64,000 bases of DNA from Burkholderia pyrrocinia (GTDB lineage: Bacteria; Pseudomonadota; Gammaproteobacteria; Burkholderiales; Burkholderiaceae), in contig NZ_CP094460.1 of the NCBI RefSeq assembly GCF_022809715.1, forward strand, positions 2,666,001 through 2,730,000, read 5' to 3'. Every line of letters starts with the position of its first letter. The stretch's first letter is position 1. The notes beneath the pieces are model-generated. The model was not told where the DNA came from, made no database searches, and saw nothing but the letters and a program-made list of their open reading frames with translations. The position numbers and the translations under genes were made by a program. This document shows positions 52,427 to 62,631 of this stretch, piece by piece.

Positions 52427-55400
52427 ATGACCGACCGACACCTTTCTCCCGTTCCCTCCGACGCCGCACGCTGGCAATTCTGGATCGACCGCGGCGGCAC
52501 GTTCACCGACATCGTCGCGCGCCGGCCCGACGGCAGGCTCGTCACGCACAAGCTGCTGTCGGAGAACCCCGAGCAATACCGCGACGCGGCCGTGGCCGGC
52601 ATCCGCCACCTGCTCGGCCTCGCCGACGGCGAGCCGATCACGCCCGAGCGCGTCGACATGGTGAAGATGGGCACGACGGTCGCGACCAACGCGCTGCTCG
52701 AACGCAAGGGCGAACGCACCGCGCTCGCGACGACGCGCGGCTTTCGCGACGTGCTGCGCATCGCGTACCAGAACCGGCCTCGGCTGTTCGATCTCGACAT
52801 CGTGCTGCCCGATGCGCTGTACGAGACCGTCGTCGAGATCGACGAGCGCATCGGTGCGCATGGCGACGTCGTCGTGCCGCTCGATGCACAGGATGCCGAA
52901 GCGTCGCTGCGCCGCGTGTTCGACTCGGGCGTGCGTGCGCTCGCGATCGTGCTGATCCACGGCTACCGCTACACCGCGCATGAACGCGCGCTCGCGGAGC
53001 TCGCGCGCCGCATCGGCTTCACGCAGGTATCGGTGTCGCACGAGGTGTCGCCGCTGATGAAGATGGTGTCGCGCGGCGATACGACCGTCGTCGACGCGTA
53101 CCTGTCGCCGATCCTGCGCCGCTACGTCGAGCAGGTCGCGCACGAGATGCCGGGCGTGAACCTGCAGTTCATGCAGAGCAGCGGCGGGCTGACGCGCGCC
53201 GATGCGTTCCAGGGCAAGGACGCGATCCTGTCGGGTCCGGCCGGCGGCATCGTCGGGATGGTGCGCGCCGCGCGCGCGGCCGGCTTCGGCCAGGTGATCG
53301 GCTTCGACATGGGCGGCACGTCGACCGACGTGTCGCATTACAACGGCGAATTCGAGCGCGTGTTCGAGACGCAGGTGGCCGGCGTGCGGATGCGTGCGCC
53401 GATGATGAGCATCCACACGGTCGCCGCGGGCGGCGGCTCGGTGCTCGGCTTCGACGGCGCGCGGCTGCGCGTCGGACCCGAATCGGCCGGCGCGAACCCG
53501 GGGCCGGCCGCGTACCGGCGCGGCGGCCCGCTGACGGTGACCGACTGCAACGTGATGCTCGGCAAGATCCAGCCCGATCATTTCCCGCGCGTGTTCGGCC
53601 CGCATGCAAACGAGCCGCTCGACCGCGACGGCGTGGTCGCGAAGTTCGCGGCGCTCGCCGATGAAATCCATGCGGCGACGGGGCGGCGCGAGACGCCCGA
53701 AGCGCTCGCCGAAGGTTTCCTGGAAATCGCGATCGGCAGCATGGCGAACGCGATCAAGAAGATCTCCGTGCAGCGCGGCCACGACGTGTCGCGCTATGTG
53801 CTGACGACGTTCGGCGGCGCGGGCGGCCAGCACGCGTGCGGCGTGGCCGATGCGCTCGGGATGACGCAGGTGTTCGCGCATCCGCTCGCGGGCGTGCTGT
53901 CCGCATACGGGATGGGCTTGGCCGACCAGACCGCGATGCGCGAGCGCGCGGTCGAGGCCGTGCTGTCCGATGCGTCGCTGCCGGCCTTGAACGCGGCGCT
54001 CGACCGGCTGGCCGACGAGGCCGTCGGCGCGCTGCTCGAACAGGGCGTGCCGCCGGAGCGGATCGCAACCGAGCGGCGCGTGCACCTGCGCTACCAGGGC
54101 ACCGATTCGGCGCTCGACGTGCCGGCCGGCAGCGTCGACGCGATGCAGCAGGCGTTCGAGGCCGCGTACCGGCAGCGCTACGCGTTCCTGATGCCCGGCA
54201 CGCCGCTCGTCGCCGAACTGGCGTCGGTCGAGGCGATCGGCCGCTCCGACGCGCCGGTGGATATCGCGCCGCTGGCCTCGCGCGGGGAAGGCGCTGCGCC
54301 GCGTGCCGATTCCGCCGTGCGCTTTTATTCCGGCGGCCAGTGGCACGACGCGGCGCTGTACGTGCGCGACACGCTGCTGGCCGGCGACGCGATCGACGGC
54401 CCGGCGATCGTCGCGGAAAAGAACGGCACGACCGTCGTCGAGCCCGGCTGGCGCGCGCGGATGACCGCGCAGGGCAATCTCGTGCTGACGCGCACGACGC
54501 CGCTGCCGACGCGCCGCTCGCTCGGCACCGATGCCGATCCGGTGCGGCTCGAGATCTTCAACAACCTGTTCATGTCGATCGCCGAGCAGATGGGGCTGCG
54601 GCTGCAGAACACCGCGTACTCGGTGAACATCAAGGAGCGGCTCGACTTCTCGTGCGCGATCTTCGACGGCGACGGCAACCTGATCGCGAACGCGCCGCAC
54701 ATGCCCGTGCACCTCGGCTCGATGGGCGAGAGCATCCGCACGGTGATCGAGCGCAACCGCGGCCGCATGCGCGACGGCGACGTGTTCATGCTGAACGACC
54801 CGTATCACGGCGGCACGCACCTGCCGGACGTGACGGTCATCACGCCGGTGTTCGCGGACGGCTCGGACGCGCCGCTGTTCTACGTCGGCTCGCGCGGCCA
54901 CCACGCGGACATCGGCGGCACGACGCCGGGCTCGATGCCGCCCGATTCGACGCATATCGACGAGGAAGGCGTGCTGATCGACAACTGGCAGCTCGTGTCG
55001 GCCGGCGTGCTGCGCGACGCCGACACGCGCGCGCTGCTCGCATCGGGCCGCTACCCGGCGCGCAACGTCGAGCAGAACATGGCCGACCTGCGCGCGCAGG
55101 TCGCCGCGAACCAGAAGGGCGTCGACGAGTTGCGCCGGATGGTCGCGCAGTTCGGCCGCGACGTCGTGCTCGCGTTCATGGGGCACGTGCAGGACAACGC
55201 GGAAGAGGCGGTGCGGCGCGTGATCGGCGCGCTGCAGGACGGCGCGTACCGCTATCCGCTCGACAACGGCGCGGAGATTCGCGTCGCGATCCGCGTCGAC
55301 CGCGCGGCGCGGTGCGCGGAGATCGATTTCACCGGCACGTCCGCGCAGCTCGACAACAACTTCAACGCGCCGAAGGCCGTCTGCATGGCCGCCGTGCTGT

Positions 55401-56065
55401 ACGTGTTCCGCACGCTGGTCGGCGACGACATCCCGCTGAACGCCGGCTGCCTGAAGCCGCTCACGGTGATCGTGCCCGCGCGCTCGATGCTGAACCCCGA
55501 GTATCCGGCCGCGGTCGTGTCGGGCAACGTCGAGACGTCGTCGGCGATCACCAACGCGCTGTACGGTGCGCTCGGCTGCGTCGCGTCGAGCCAGGGGACG
55601 ATGAATAACTTCACATTCGGTAACGATCGCTACCAGTACTACGAGACGATCGCGGGCGGCAGCGGCGCGGGCGACGGCTTCGCGGGCGTCGGCGCGGTGC
55701 AGACGCACATGACGAACTCGCGGCTCACCGATCCGGAGGTGCTCGAATGGCGCTACCCGGTGCGGCTCGATTCGCACCGGATCCGCGCCGGCTCGGGCGG
55801 CGGCGGGCGCTGGCGCGGCGGCGACGGCGCGGTGCGGCGGATCCGCTTCCTCGAGCCGATGACCGCGTCGATCCTGTCGAACAACCGGATCCACGCGCCG
55901 TTCGGCGCGGCGGGCGGCGCGGCCGGCGCGCTCGGCCGCAACACGATCGAGCGCGCGGACGGCACGGTCGAGGCGCTCGAGCATATCGGCCGCGCGCAGA
56001 TGGCGCCGGGCGACGTGTTCGTCGTCGAAACGCCGGGCGGCGGCGGGTACGGCGCCGCGGGCTGA
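52427..56065 (+). CDS. 5-Oxoprolinase / hydantoinase A+B fusion
   Basis: 1212 residues, the full length of ATP-dependent 5-oxoprolinases, which open 5-oxo-L-proline to L-glutamate. The N-terminal hydantoinase A part has [18 protein letters not shown] (residues 19-36), [25 protein letters not shown] and [19 protein letters not shown], which are sugar-kinase-like ATP-binding loops. The hydantoinase B part begins near residue 700 ([40 protein letters not shown]) and ends GGGGYGAAG. The fused form distinguishes it from hydantoin-specific two-subunit enzymes. It completes the DUF1445-MFS operon. Confidence 0.94.
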   Translation: MTDRHLSPVPSDAARWQFWIDRGGTFTDIVARRPDGRLVTHKLLSENPEQYRDAAVAGIRHLLGLADGEPITPERVDMVKMGTTVATNALLERKGERTALATTRGFRDVLRIAYQNRPRLFDLDIVLPDALYETVVEIDERIGAHGDVVVPLDAQDAEASLRRVFDSGVRALAIVLIHGYRYTAHERALAELARRIGFTQVSVSHEVSPLMKMVSRGDTTVVDAYLSPILRRYVEQVAHEMPGVNLQFMQSSGGLTRADAFQGKDAILSGPAGGIVGMVRAARAAGFGQVIGFDMGGTSTDVSHYNGEFERVFETQVAGVRMRAPMMSIHTVAAGGGSVLGFDGARLRVGPESAGANPGPAAYRRGGPLTVTDCNVMLGKIQPDHFPRVFGPHANEPLDRDGVVAKFAALADEIHAATGRRETPEALAEGFLEIAIGSMANAIKKISVQRGHDVSRYVLTTFGGAGGQHACGVADALGMTQVFAHPLAGVLSAYGMGLADQTAMRERAVEAVLSDASLPALNAALDRLADEAVGALLEQGVPPERIATERRVHLRYQGTDSALDVPAGSVDAMQQAFEAAYRQRYAFLMPGTPLVAELASVEAIGRSDAPVDIAPLASRGEGAAPRADSAVRFYSGGQWHDAALYVRDTLLAGDAIDGPAIVAEKNGTTVVEPGWRARMTAQGNLVLTRTTPLPTRRSLGTDADPVRLEIFNNLFMSIAEQMGLRLQNTAYSVNIKERLDFSCAIFDGDGNLIANAPHMPVHLGSMGESIRTVIERNRGRMRDGDVFMLNDPYHGGTHLPDVTVITPVFADGSDAPLFYVGSRGHHADIGGTTPGSMPPDSTHIDEEGVLIDNWQLVSAGVLRDADTRALLASGRYPARNVEQNMADLRAQVAANQKGVDELRRMVAQFGRDVVLAFMGHVQDNAEEAVRRVIGALQDGAYRYPLDNGAEIRVAIRVDRAARCAEIDFTGTSAQLDNNFNAPKAVCMAAVLYVFRTLVGDDIPLNAGCLKPLTVIVPARSMLNPEYPAAVVSGNVETSSAITNALYGALGCVASSQGTMNNFTFGNDRYQYYETIAGGSGAGDGFAGVGAVQTHMTNSRLTDPEVLEWRYPVRLDSHRIRAGSGGGGRWRGGDGAVRRIRFLEPMTASILSNNRIHAPFGAAGGAAGALGRNTIERADGTVEALEHIGRAQMAPGDVFVVETPGGGGYGAAG

Positions 56066-56751
56066 GCCGCGACCACGCGCGGCAGCGGCGACGGCGGGCG
56101 TTCGTGCGGAACTGCGGACGCTCGCCGTGTGTCTCGCGCACCGGTTGCGACGGCGGCCGTACCGGTTCCACCCGCGTTGTCGGCCCGCTGCCGGGATCCG
56201 ATAAAACACGTCGTTTCTGCAGGCGTCGCGATATTGCAACCGACTGTGGAATAAAGCGGCGCATTCACACTCGAACGGAAACAAAATTGGCCGGATTTCG
56301 CGTTGCCGGAACACGATCCGACCCTGCTGCGGTGGTTCTGAAGGTTATCCGTCCCCATATTCTGATATTTCCCGGAAACCCTTACGGATAAAGGATCTCC
56401 GCCCATCCGGCCAGCCCCGTTTCGCACTCCCTTGCCTGCTCTCGAACATGCCGCCAATCATGAAAAGTCCGGCTTGCCAATCGAGTCCCAATTCCTTGAC
56501 ACTCTGCTCTAAATGTGAGTGCCAATCCTCATCGTCATTTGATAAGATGGCTCTCATCATTCGTTAGGCAGAACCTGCGCGCTTTACGCGCGAACGCCGG
56601 TCGCATTAGCTGGAAACAAGTACGAGACGAGGGCCGTTGTCACGGCAATCACGGCTGCCCTGCCGGGACGCGCGCTGCGCGGCCCGGGAAGGCGGGCGGC
56701 CAGCTCGCCTCCGTCTACACTATGCGTTTTTTTCTGGATCGGGGCGTGTCC
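56066..56751. other. Region upstream of rpfR
   Basis: No high-confidence gene. The segment 56200-56580 is markedly richer in AT than its surroundings and carries one minus-strand reading frame (listed separately). The rpfR promoter probably lies here; I could not define -10/-35 boxes with confidence. Confidence 0.5.
56345..56560 (-). CDS. Possible low-GC 71-residue hypothetical protein
   Basis: The frame reads as a plausible soluble protein (LSNDDEDWHSHLEQSVKEL, then LDWQAGLFMIGGMFESRQ) with AT-rich codons such as TTA, TCA, AAT, ATA and AGA, unlike its neighbours. There are two adjacent ATGs and no clear ribosome site. It could be a laterally acquired small gene or a chance frame in an AT-rich promoter region. 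Confidence 0.3.
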   Translation of the reverse strand: MMRAILSNDDEDWHSHLEQSVKELGLDWQAGLFMIGGMFESRQGSAKRGWPDGRRSFIRKGFREISEYGDG

Positions 56752-58755
56752 ATGGATGACGAAAACGATAGCGCGGTGCTCGAGGCGCATGTCGGTACGC
56801 GCAGCCCCTGCTGGCGTCTCGGCAGCGACAGCAATGCGCTCGAACTGGCCGCCGTCCGCGGCCTGACCAACGTCGCCGTCGCGCTGACGGTCGAGCAGGC
56901 TGCGCGCATTCGCGCGCTGACGGGCGTCACGTCGCACCTCGTGCTCGACATCGCCCTGTTCGGCGAGCCGGTCAGCCTTCATCTCGTCGGCAGGAAGGTC
57001 AACACGACCGACTGGGCCGGCACGGCCTCCGCGTATTCCGATGCCGTGTCCGTCGCGGAAGATCTGTCGCACGGGCTCGCGTTCGCCGAGCAGGTCGTGT
57101 CCGAAGTGAATTCGCTGGTCGTGATCCTCGACCGCAACGGGATGGTGCAGCGTTTCAACCACCTGTGCGAGGAAGTGACGGGCAAGCGCGAGGTCGACGT
57201 GATCGGCCGCAGCGCGTTCGAACTGTTCATGAGCCCCGAGCAGGGCGCGCAGTCGCGCAGCAACATCACGGGCTTTTTCGCGAGCAACCGCTCGTTCGCG
57301 GTCGAGCGCTACATCAACACGGTCAACGGGCCGCGCCTGTTCCAGTTCCGCAACAAGTTCGTGCAGAGCGGCAGCGGCGTCGAAGAGCAGTTCCTGATCT
57401 GCTCGGGCATCGACATCACCGAGGAGCGCAACGCGCAGCAGCGGCTCACCGAACTCGCGAACACCGACGTGCTGACCGGGCTGCCGAACCGCCATGCAAT
57501 CAGCGAGCGCATCCATGCGGCGATCGCCGCGGAGAGCGCCGCGTCGCGCGGCCAGGTCGGCATCCTGTTCCTCGATCTCGACAACTTCAAGCGCGTCAAC
57601 GATCACTACGGCCACATCACCGGCGACCGCCTGCTGCAGGACGTGTCGAAGATCATCAGCGGCTGCCTGCCGTCCGGCGCGACGCTCGCGCGGCTCGGCG
57701 GCGACGAATTCCTCGTGCTGTTCGAGCACGGCACGCGGCCGCTGCTCGAAGCGACCGCGCAGATCATCCTCGAACGGATGCGCACGCCGATCCACCTCGG
57801 GCTGATGGAGGTCTATACGAGCTGCTCGATCGGCATCGCGATGCACCCGCAGCACGGCGATTCGCTCGAGACGCTGATCCGCAGCGCGGACACCGCGATG
57901 TACGTCGCGAAGGAAGAAGGCAAGCATACGTACCGCGTGTTCTCGCTGGAGATGAACCAGAAGGTCGCGAAGTACATGTGGCTCGACACGAACCTGCGCA
58001 AGGCGCTCGAGGAAGAGCAGTTCGTGCTGCACTACCAGCCGGTCGTCGATATCGCGACCGGCGACGTGCGCGGCGTCGAGGCGCTGATCCGCTGGCAGTC
58101 GCCCGATCGCGGGCTCGTCGCGCCGATCGAGTTCATCCGCTTCGCGGAGGAGTCGGGGCTGATCGCGCCGCTCGGGCGCTGGGTGATGCGCACCGCGGCC
58201 GCGCAGGCCGCCGCGTGGAAGGCGAAGGGGCTCGGCATCCGGATCGCGGTGAACGTGTCCGCGCGGCAGTTGCAGGACACGAACATCGTGCATCAGTTCG
58301 CATCGATTCTCGACGGCGCGGGGCTCAAGCCCGGCCTGCTCGACATCGAACTGACCGAGAGCTGCTTCATCGAGGACGAGGATTCCGCCAACGGGCTGAT
58401 GCGGCAGTTCCGCCAGATCGGCGCGGAGATCCATCTCGACGATTTCGGCACCGGCTATTCGTCGCTGTCGCAGTTGTCGCGGCTGCCGCTCGACGCGATC
58501 AAGCTCGACCGCACCTTCATCACGGGCATCGACCGCAATCCACGCTCGCAGGCGCTGGTGCGCTCGGTCGTGTCGCTCGCGAGGGCGCTGAATTTCGCGG
58601 TGATCGCCGAAGGCGTCGAGACGCATGCGGAAGCCGATTTCCTCAAGCAGCTCGACGTCGATCACGCGCAGGGCTACTACTACGCACGGCCGATGCCGGC
58701 GCAGGCCTTCGAGGCGTGGCTCGCCGAGACGAGAAAGCTCAGGCTGATCGCCTGA
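56752..58755 (+). CDS. rpfR: RpfR, BDSF receptor with PAS-GGDEF-EAL domains
   Basis: 667-residue cytoplasmic receptor for the diffusible fatty acid cis-2-dodecenoic acid (BDSF), which alters c-di-GMP turnover. Domains: an N-terminal RpfF-interaction domain (1 to ~95), PAS (about 108-225, binds BDSF), GGDEF at 316-320 (ARLGGDEFLVLFEHG), and EAL with E443-A444-L445. The numbering from ATG 56752 agrees with published residues D318/E319 and E443 of the B. cenocepacia protein, which settles the start; an upstream ATG at 56722 would add ten residues. Binding of BDSF stimulates the phosphodiesterase. It is convergent with rpfF and separated from it by a shared terminator. Confidence 0.97.
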   Translation: MDDENDSAVLEAHVGTRSPCWRLGSDSNALELAAVRGLTNVAVALTVEQAARIRALTGVTSHLVLDIALFGEPVSLHLVGRKVNTTDWAGTASAYSDAVSVAEDLSHGLAFAEQVVSEVNSLVVILDRNGMVQRFNHLCEEVTGKREVDVIGRSAFELFMSPEQGAQSRSNITGFFASNRSFAVERYINTVNGPRLFQFRNKFVQSGSGVEEQFLICSGIDITEERNAQQRLTELANTDVLTGLPNRHAISERIHAAIAAESAASRGQVGILFLDLDNFKRVNDHYGHITGDRLLQDVSKIISGCLPSGATLARLGGDEFLVLFEHGTRPLLEATAQIILERMRTPIHLGLMEVYTSCSIGIAMHPQHGDSLETLIRSADTAMYVAKEEGKHTYRVFSLEMNQKVAKYMWLDTNLRKALEEEQFVLHYQPVVDIATGDVRGVEALIRWQSPDRGLVAPIEFIRFAEESGLIAPLGRWVMRTAAAQAAAWKAKGLGIRIAVNVSARQLQDTNIVHQFASILDGAGLKPGLLDIELTESCFIEDEDSANGLMRQFRQIGAEIHLDDFGTGYSSLSQLSRLPLDAIKLDRTFITGIDRNPRSQALVRSVVSLARALNFAVIAEGVETHAEADFLKQLDVDHAQGYYYARPMPAQAFEAWLAETRKLRLIA

Positions 58756-58773
58756 GCTTCGTTCCGGGGAGCG

Positions 58774-58800
58774 GGGCGCCGCCGGCAACCGGCGGCGCCC
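58774..58800. terminator. Bidirectional terminator between rpfR and rpfF
   Basis: A perfect 12-bp GC stem, GGGCGCCGCCGG (58774-58785) with CCGGCGGCGCCC (58789-58800), loop CAA. It fills most of the 52-bp gap between the convergent genes. No T run follows on either side. Confidence 0.7.
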
Positions 58801-58807
58801 TGCCGCA

Positions 58808-59671
58808 TTACACCGTGCGCAGCTTCGACACGCGCCGGTTCTGCAGCATCACCAGGCGTTCCATGTACGCGAGGTCCTTCGGCTCGATCGTGAACGCCGC
58901 ATGCACCCACGCTTCCGTGATGTCCATCAGCTCCGAGCGCGACAACTGGAACACGCGCTCGCGTGCGCGCAGCATCGCGCGCACGCCGTTCAGCTTCGGC
59001 TTCGTCACGTCGATGAAGGTGCGTGTCGCGAGATACGCGTCACCGGCGTCGAACGTCTCGTCGACCAGCCCGCGATCCTCGTACCACTCGGCCGCATGCG
59101 TTTCGCCGGTCGAGATCAGCGATTCCGCGATTCCGCGGTCCGCCTTGCGCGTAACGAGCGAATAGCCGCCCATGCCCGGGAACAGGTTGAACGCGATCTC
59201 GGGGAACCCGAGCTTCACGCCCTTCTGCGCGAGCACGTAGTGATGCGCGAGCGCCGCTTCGAAGCCGCCGCCGAGCGCGCTGCCCTCGACCATCGCGATC
59301 GAGATCGACCCGGTGCCGAAGCCCGTGTAGATCTCGTACACGCCGTCGATGCACGAGCGCGCATAGGCCATCAGCTGGTCGCGCCGGCCGCTGCGGATCG
59401 CGTCGACGAAGAAACTCAGGTCGCCGCCGACGTTGAACAGCTCGGGGACGAGCGAGCCCGTCACCCAGAAGTCGAACGGCAGGCCCGAGTCGCGTGCGAC
59501 GCGCGCGAGATGGATGATTTCGGTGACGAGTTGCTGGTTGAAGCACGGCCGCGGCTCCGATCGCAGCATCATCCACATGACGTTGCGTCCTTCTTCGTAA
59601 AAGGCAGTCAGTTGCGTGAGTTCGCCGGCTTCATAAAACGGGCGGCACGCCGGATGGGATTGGAGTTGCAT
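58808..59671 (-). CDS. rpfF: RpfF, BDSF synthase (crotonase-fold thioesterase/dehydratase)
   Basis: 287-residue enzyme that makes cis-2-dodecenoic acid from a 3-hydroxydodecanoyl-ACP by dehydration and thioester cleavage. The two catalytic glutamates of RpfF are conserved: E138 (ALGGGFEAALAHH) and E158 (KLGFPEIAFNLFPGMGG), with the 20-residue spacing of Xanthomonas E141/E161. An oxyanion-hole glycine pair is visible. The C-terminus is helical. GAGGAC precedes the ATG. It lies tail-to-tail with rpfR, whose N-terminal domain binds RpfF. Confidence 0.97.
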   Translation of the reverse strand: MQLQSHPACRPFYEAGELTQLTAFYEEGRNVMWMMLRSEPRPCFNQQLVTEIIHLARVARDSGLPFDFWVTGSLVPELFNVGGDLSFFVDAIRSGRRDQLMAYARSCIDGVYEIYTGFGTGSISIAMVEGSALGGGFEAALAHHYVLAQKGVKLGFPEIAFNLFPGMGGYSLVTRKADRGIAESLISTGETHAAEWYEDRGLVDETFDAGDAYLATRTFIDVTKPKLNGVRAMLRARERVFQLSRSELMDITEAWVHAAFTIEPKDLAYMERLVMLQNRRVSKLRTV

Positions 59672-60128
59672 GGTATGTCCTCGTGAGTTGTGGTTTTCGA
59701 AGACCATCGCGCCCGGTGCCATGCGGGAATCGGGTTGCCCGCCTGGCGCCGGGCGCGAGGCATCGCCATTGTTGCGCGCGCACAAATGCCGAATTGCGGG
59801 GAACAACGCACGACCGGGACGCGGGCGCGGATGCAGCGCGTGGCGACGGGCGAGGAGAGGGGGAGCGGGTGCGGAAACCTGCGCGCCGGGCGTGGCCGAT
59901 GCGGGCGGGAAGGTGGGTCGCGACGCGGCCGGAGCAAGGTCGCCGCGTCGCGCAATCGCGCGCAGGCGGCCGCTCCCGCGCACGGGCGCCGGCGTCGGTC
60001 GCTTACGCGTTGAAAGCGGCGCCGGGCCGGCGGGCGGCTCCTATGGAATATGCGGACTGGCGCCGCAAGCGCGCGTCGATTAGCTTTAGGGGATCGCGCC
60101 GCCGCGCCGGGCGTGCCGGGAGGGGACC
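59672..60128. other. Divergent promoter region of rpfF and the APC transporter gene
   Basis: About 460 bp with no convincing coding sequence and no clear inverted repeat. It must hold the promoters of both flanking genes. I see no recognisable regulator-binding site. Confidence 0.5.
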
Positions 60129-62099
60129 ATGACCGCATTCCGGAAGGTGTGGCAGTTGCTGGTCGGAAAACCGCTGGACCCGCTCGATCCGCGCACGCGC
60201 CATGCGATCGCCGTGACGCCGTTGCTGGCCTGGGTCGGGCTCGGCGCCGACGGGTTGTCGTCGTCGTGCTACGGCCCGGAAGAGGCGTTCCTCGCGCTGG
60301 CGCACCATACGCCGCTCGCGCTGTTTCTCGCGCTCGCGACCGCGGCCACGGTCTTCATCATCGCGCTCGGCTACAACCAGGTGATCGAGCTGTTCCCGAC
60401 GGGCGGCGGCGGCTACCGCATCGCGACCGCGCTGCTCGGCGCGAAGCCGGGGCTCGTGTCGGGCGCGGCGCTGCTGGTCGACTACGTGCTGACCGTCGCG
60501 ACCTCGCTCGCGAGCGGCGTCGACGCGTTCTTCAGCCTGCTGCCGGTCAGCGCGCAGGCGTTCAAGCTCACGACCGAGATCGTGCTGATCCTGCTGATGA
60601 CGGGGCTCAACTTCCGCGGGATGCGCGAATCGATCATGGTGCTGCTGCCGATCTTCATCGGCTTCGTCGTGCTGCACTTCGGGCTGATCGTGTATGGCGT
60701 CGCCGTACATGGCAACAACCTCGCGATGATCGTGCCCGACGCCGTGCACGAGGCGCACGGGATGTCGCAGTCGCTCGGCGTGTTCGTGATGCTCGCGTTG
60801 CTGATGCGCGCGTTCTCGCTCGGCGGCGGCACCTATACGGGCCTCGAGGCCGTGTCGAACAACGTGAACATGCTCGCCGATCCGCGCGTGCCGAACGGCA
60901 AGGTGACGATGTGGTACATGTCGACGTCGCTCGCGTTCACGGCCGGCGGCATCATCCTGCTGTACATGCTGTGGCACGCGCATCCCGTCGAAGGCGAGAC
61001 GCTCAACGCGGTGGTGTTCGGCAGCGTGATCGACCATCTCGGGCTCGGCTCGGCGTTCGCGCGGCATGCGCTGCTCGCGGCCGTGCTCGCGTTCGAGGCC
61101 GGGCTGCTGATGGTCGGCGCGCAGACGGGGTTTCTCGACGGGCCGGCCGTGCTGTCGAACATGGCGTCGGATTCGTGGGTGCCGCGCCATTTCCGCGACC
61201 TGTCGACACGCCTCGTGCGGCAGAACGGCATCATCGTCGTCGGCCTGTCGAGCCTGCTGATCCTGCTGTGGACGCACGGCAGCGTCGACGTGCTCGTCGT
61301 GCTGTACAGCATCAACGTGTTCCTCACGTTCAGCATGTCGCTGCTCGGGCTGTGCACGTACTGGTGGCGCCATCGCAGCGAGCGCGGCTGGTTCAAGCAC
61401 TTCTTCCTGTCGGCGCTCGGGCTGAGCGTGACGGCGACCGTGCTCGTCATCACGCTGGTCGAGAAGTTCACGGCAGGCGGCTGGCTCACGGTGCTCGTGA
61501 CGAGCGCGGTGATCGCGCTGTGCTTCATGATCAACCGCCACTACGCGTACACGCGCGCGCAGCTCGCGAAAGAGGACGCGCTGTTCTCGGGGAAGCCGCC
61601 CGAAGTCGACGAGGCTACCGCACCGGGCAAGCCCGATCCGCAGGCACCGACCGCCGTGCTGCTGGTCGGCAAGCATCGCGGCGCGAGCATGCACGCGCTG
61701 CTGTGGGTCAACCGGCTGTTTCCCGGGCACTTCCGCAACGTGATCTTCCTCGCGGTCGGCGAGGTCGATGCGAAGGCGTACGACGGGCACGAACATCTCG
61801 AACGGCTGCGTCACTCGATCACCGAAGCGCTCGACTACTATGTCGCGCATTGCCGCCGCAACGGCATCGCGGCCGACTACCGGATCGCGTTCGGCACGAA
61901 TCCCGTCGTGGAATTCATGAACCTCGCGTCGTCGACGCTCGACGCGTATCCGAACGCCGTGTGCTTCGCGAGCAAGCTGATTTTCCGGCGCGTGAATTTC
62001 CTGACCGCGTGGCTGCACAACCAGACGCCCGTCGAACTGCAGGCGCGCCTGCATGTCGAGGGCAAGCAGATGGTGCTGCTGCCGATGAACGTCGGCTAG
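60129..62099 (+). CDS. APC-superfamily permease (KimA-like potassium transporter)
   Basis: 656 residues. About 12 transmembrane helices occupy residues 30-470, starting VTPLLAWVGLGADGLSSSCYGPEEAF, a signature shared with KimA-type transporters, and including LFPTGGGGYRIATALLG. A soluble C-terminal domain (about 510-656) follows with AVLLVGKHRGASMHALLWVNRLF, of USP-like appearance. KimA imports potassium with protons and is inhibited by c-di-AMP in Bacillus; whether that holds here is unknown. GGGAGGGGACC precedes the ATG. It is a single gene opposite rpfF. Confidence 0.87.
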   Translation: MTAFRKVWQLLVGKPLDPLDPRTRHAIAVTPLLAWVGLGADGLSSSCYGPEEAFLALAHHTPLALFLALATAATVFIIALGYNQVIELFPTGGGGYRIATALLGAKPGLVSGAALLVDYVLTVATSLASGVDAFFSLLPVSAQAFKLTTEIVLILLMTGLNFRGMRESIMVLLPIFIGFVVLHFGLIVYGVAVHGNNLAMIVPDAVHEAHGMSQSLGVFVMLALLMRAFSLGGGTYTGLEAVSNNVNMLADPRVPNGKVTMWYMSTSLAFTAGGIILLYMLWHAHPVEGETLNAVVFGSVIDHLGLGSAFARHALLAAVLAFEAGLLMVGAQTGFLDGPAVLSNMASDSWVPRHFRDLSTRLVRQNGIIVVGLSSLLILLWTHGSVDVLVVLYSINVFLTFSMSLLGLCTYWWRHRSERGWFKHFFLSALGLSVTATVLVITLVEKFTAGGWLTVLVTSAVIALCFMINRHYAYTRAQLAKEDALFSGKPPEVDEATAPGKPDPQAPTAVLLVGKHRGASMHALLWVNRLFPGHFRNVIFLAVGEVDAKAYDGHEHLERLRHSITEALDYYVAHCRRNGIAADYRIAFGTNPVVEFMNLASSTLDAYPNAVCFASKLIFRRVNFLTAWLHNQTPVELQARLHVEGKQMVLLPMNVG

Positions 62100-62108
62100 C
62101 GGTGGCGT

Positions 62109-62246
62109 TGCAACGGTACCGTGACGGGCGCCGTCACGCCGACGCGCTACGACCTGAAGGGGCAATTGCGCGGGCAGCATGCGCAGGCCGGCGCGTACAC
62201 GCTCGCGTGGACGCGGCGCGGCAAGCGCGTGGGCGACTGCCGGTAG
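62109..62246 (+). pseudogene. 3' remnant of an exported-protein gene
   Basis: Starting 10 bp after the APC stop, 45 codons read as coding sequence (CNGTVTGAVTPTRYDLKGQL, then AGAYTLAWTRRGKRVGDCR) to a TAG. There is no proper start; a GTG at 62121 would give 41 residues. The balanced composition and paired Cys look like the C-terminal end of a secreted beta-rich protein whose front part was lost when the region was rearranged. Confidence 0.45.
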
Positions 62247-62252
62247 CAGCCG

Positions 62253-62411
62253 TCACGGCTGATGGTGCCGGTGCGGGCGGTTGGGCCGCCGCAGCGGCGG
62301 ATGATGGAATTTGGCCCTCAGCCGGTCGCGCCCCGGGCGCTTGACGAAGAACAGCACGACGAGCGCGACAAACGCCAGCAGCACGACGACTTCCACGATT
62401 CCGTTTTCCAT
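62253..62411 (-). CDS. Small single-pass membrane protein
   Basis: 52 residues: MENGIVEVVVLLAFVALVVL forms the start and one helix, followed by a basic, His- and Pro-rich tail (LRRPNRPHRHHQP). GGGAGG lies six bases before the ATG, a strong ribosome site. The His-rich tail might bind metal. No family recognised. Confidence 0.65.
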   Translation of the reverse strand: MENGIVEVVVLLAFVALVVLFFVKRPGRDRLRAKFHHPPLRRPNRPHRHHQP

Positions 62412-62631
62412 GGTGCCTCCCGGTCGCGGGCGGACGATTTTTCGCCGGCGTCAGGCGTTCGAGCGTATGCCGGCGGCCGCACGCGACGATGCTTCCATGT
62501 TTCATTGTAGGCCGGCGTGCACCGGCTTGACGCTTGCGTATGCGTCGCCCACACTGGCCGACACGGGAGCCGCGCGGTTGACCCTGTCCGCTGCGCGGCC
62601 GCGCTTTCCGTGAACCGCGACGAGGTGCGAT

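Noticed and set aside
52082..56314. 1410-residue open frame on the minus strand
   Set aside because: It is antisense to the oxoprolinase gene; Arg/His/Ala-rich composition and no domain pattern show it is a GC-driven shadow.
56555..56585. GTTAGGC-like sequence resembling an integron attC core
   Set aside because: No second core, no attC-sized palindrome and no integrase; a seven-base match is expected by chance.
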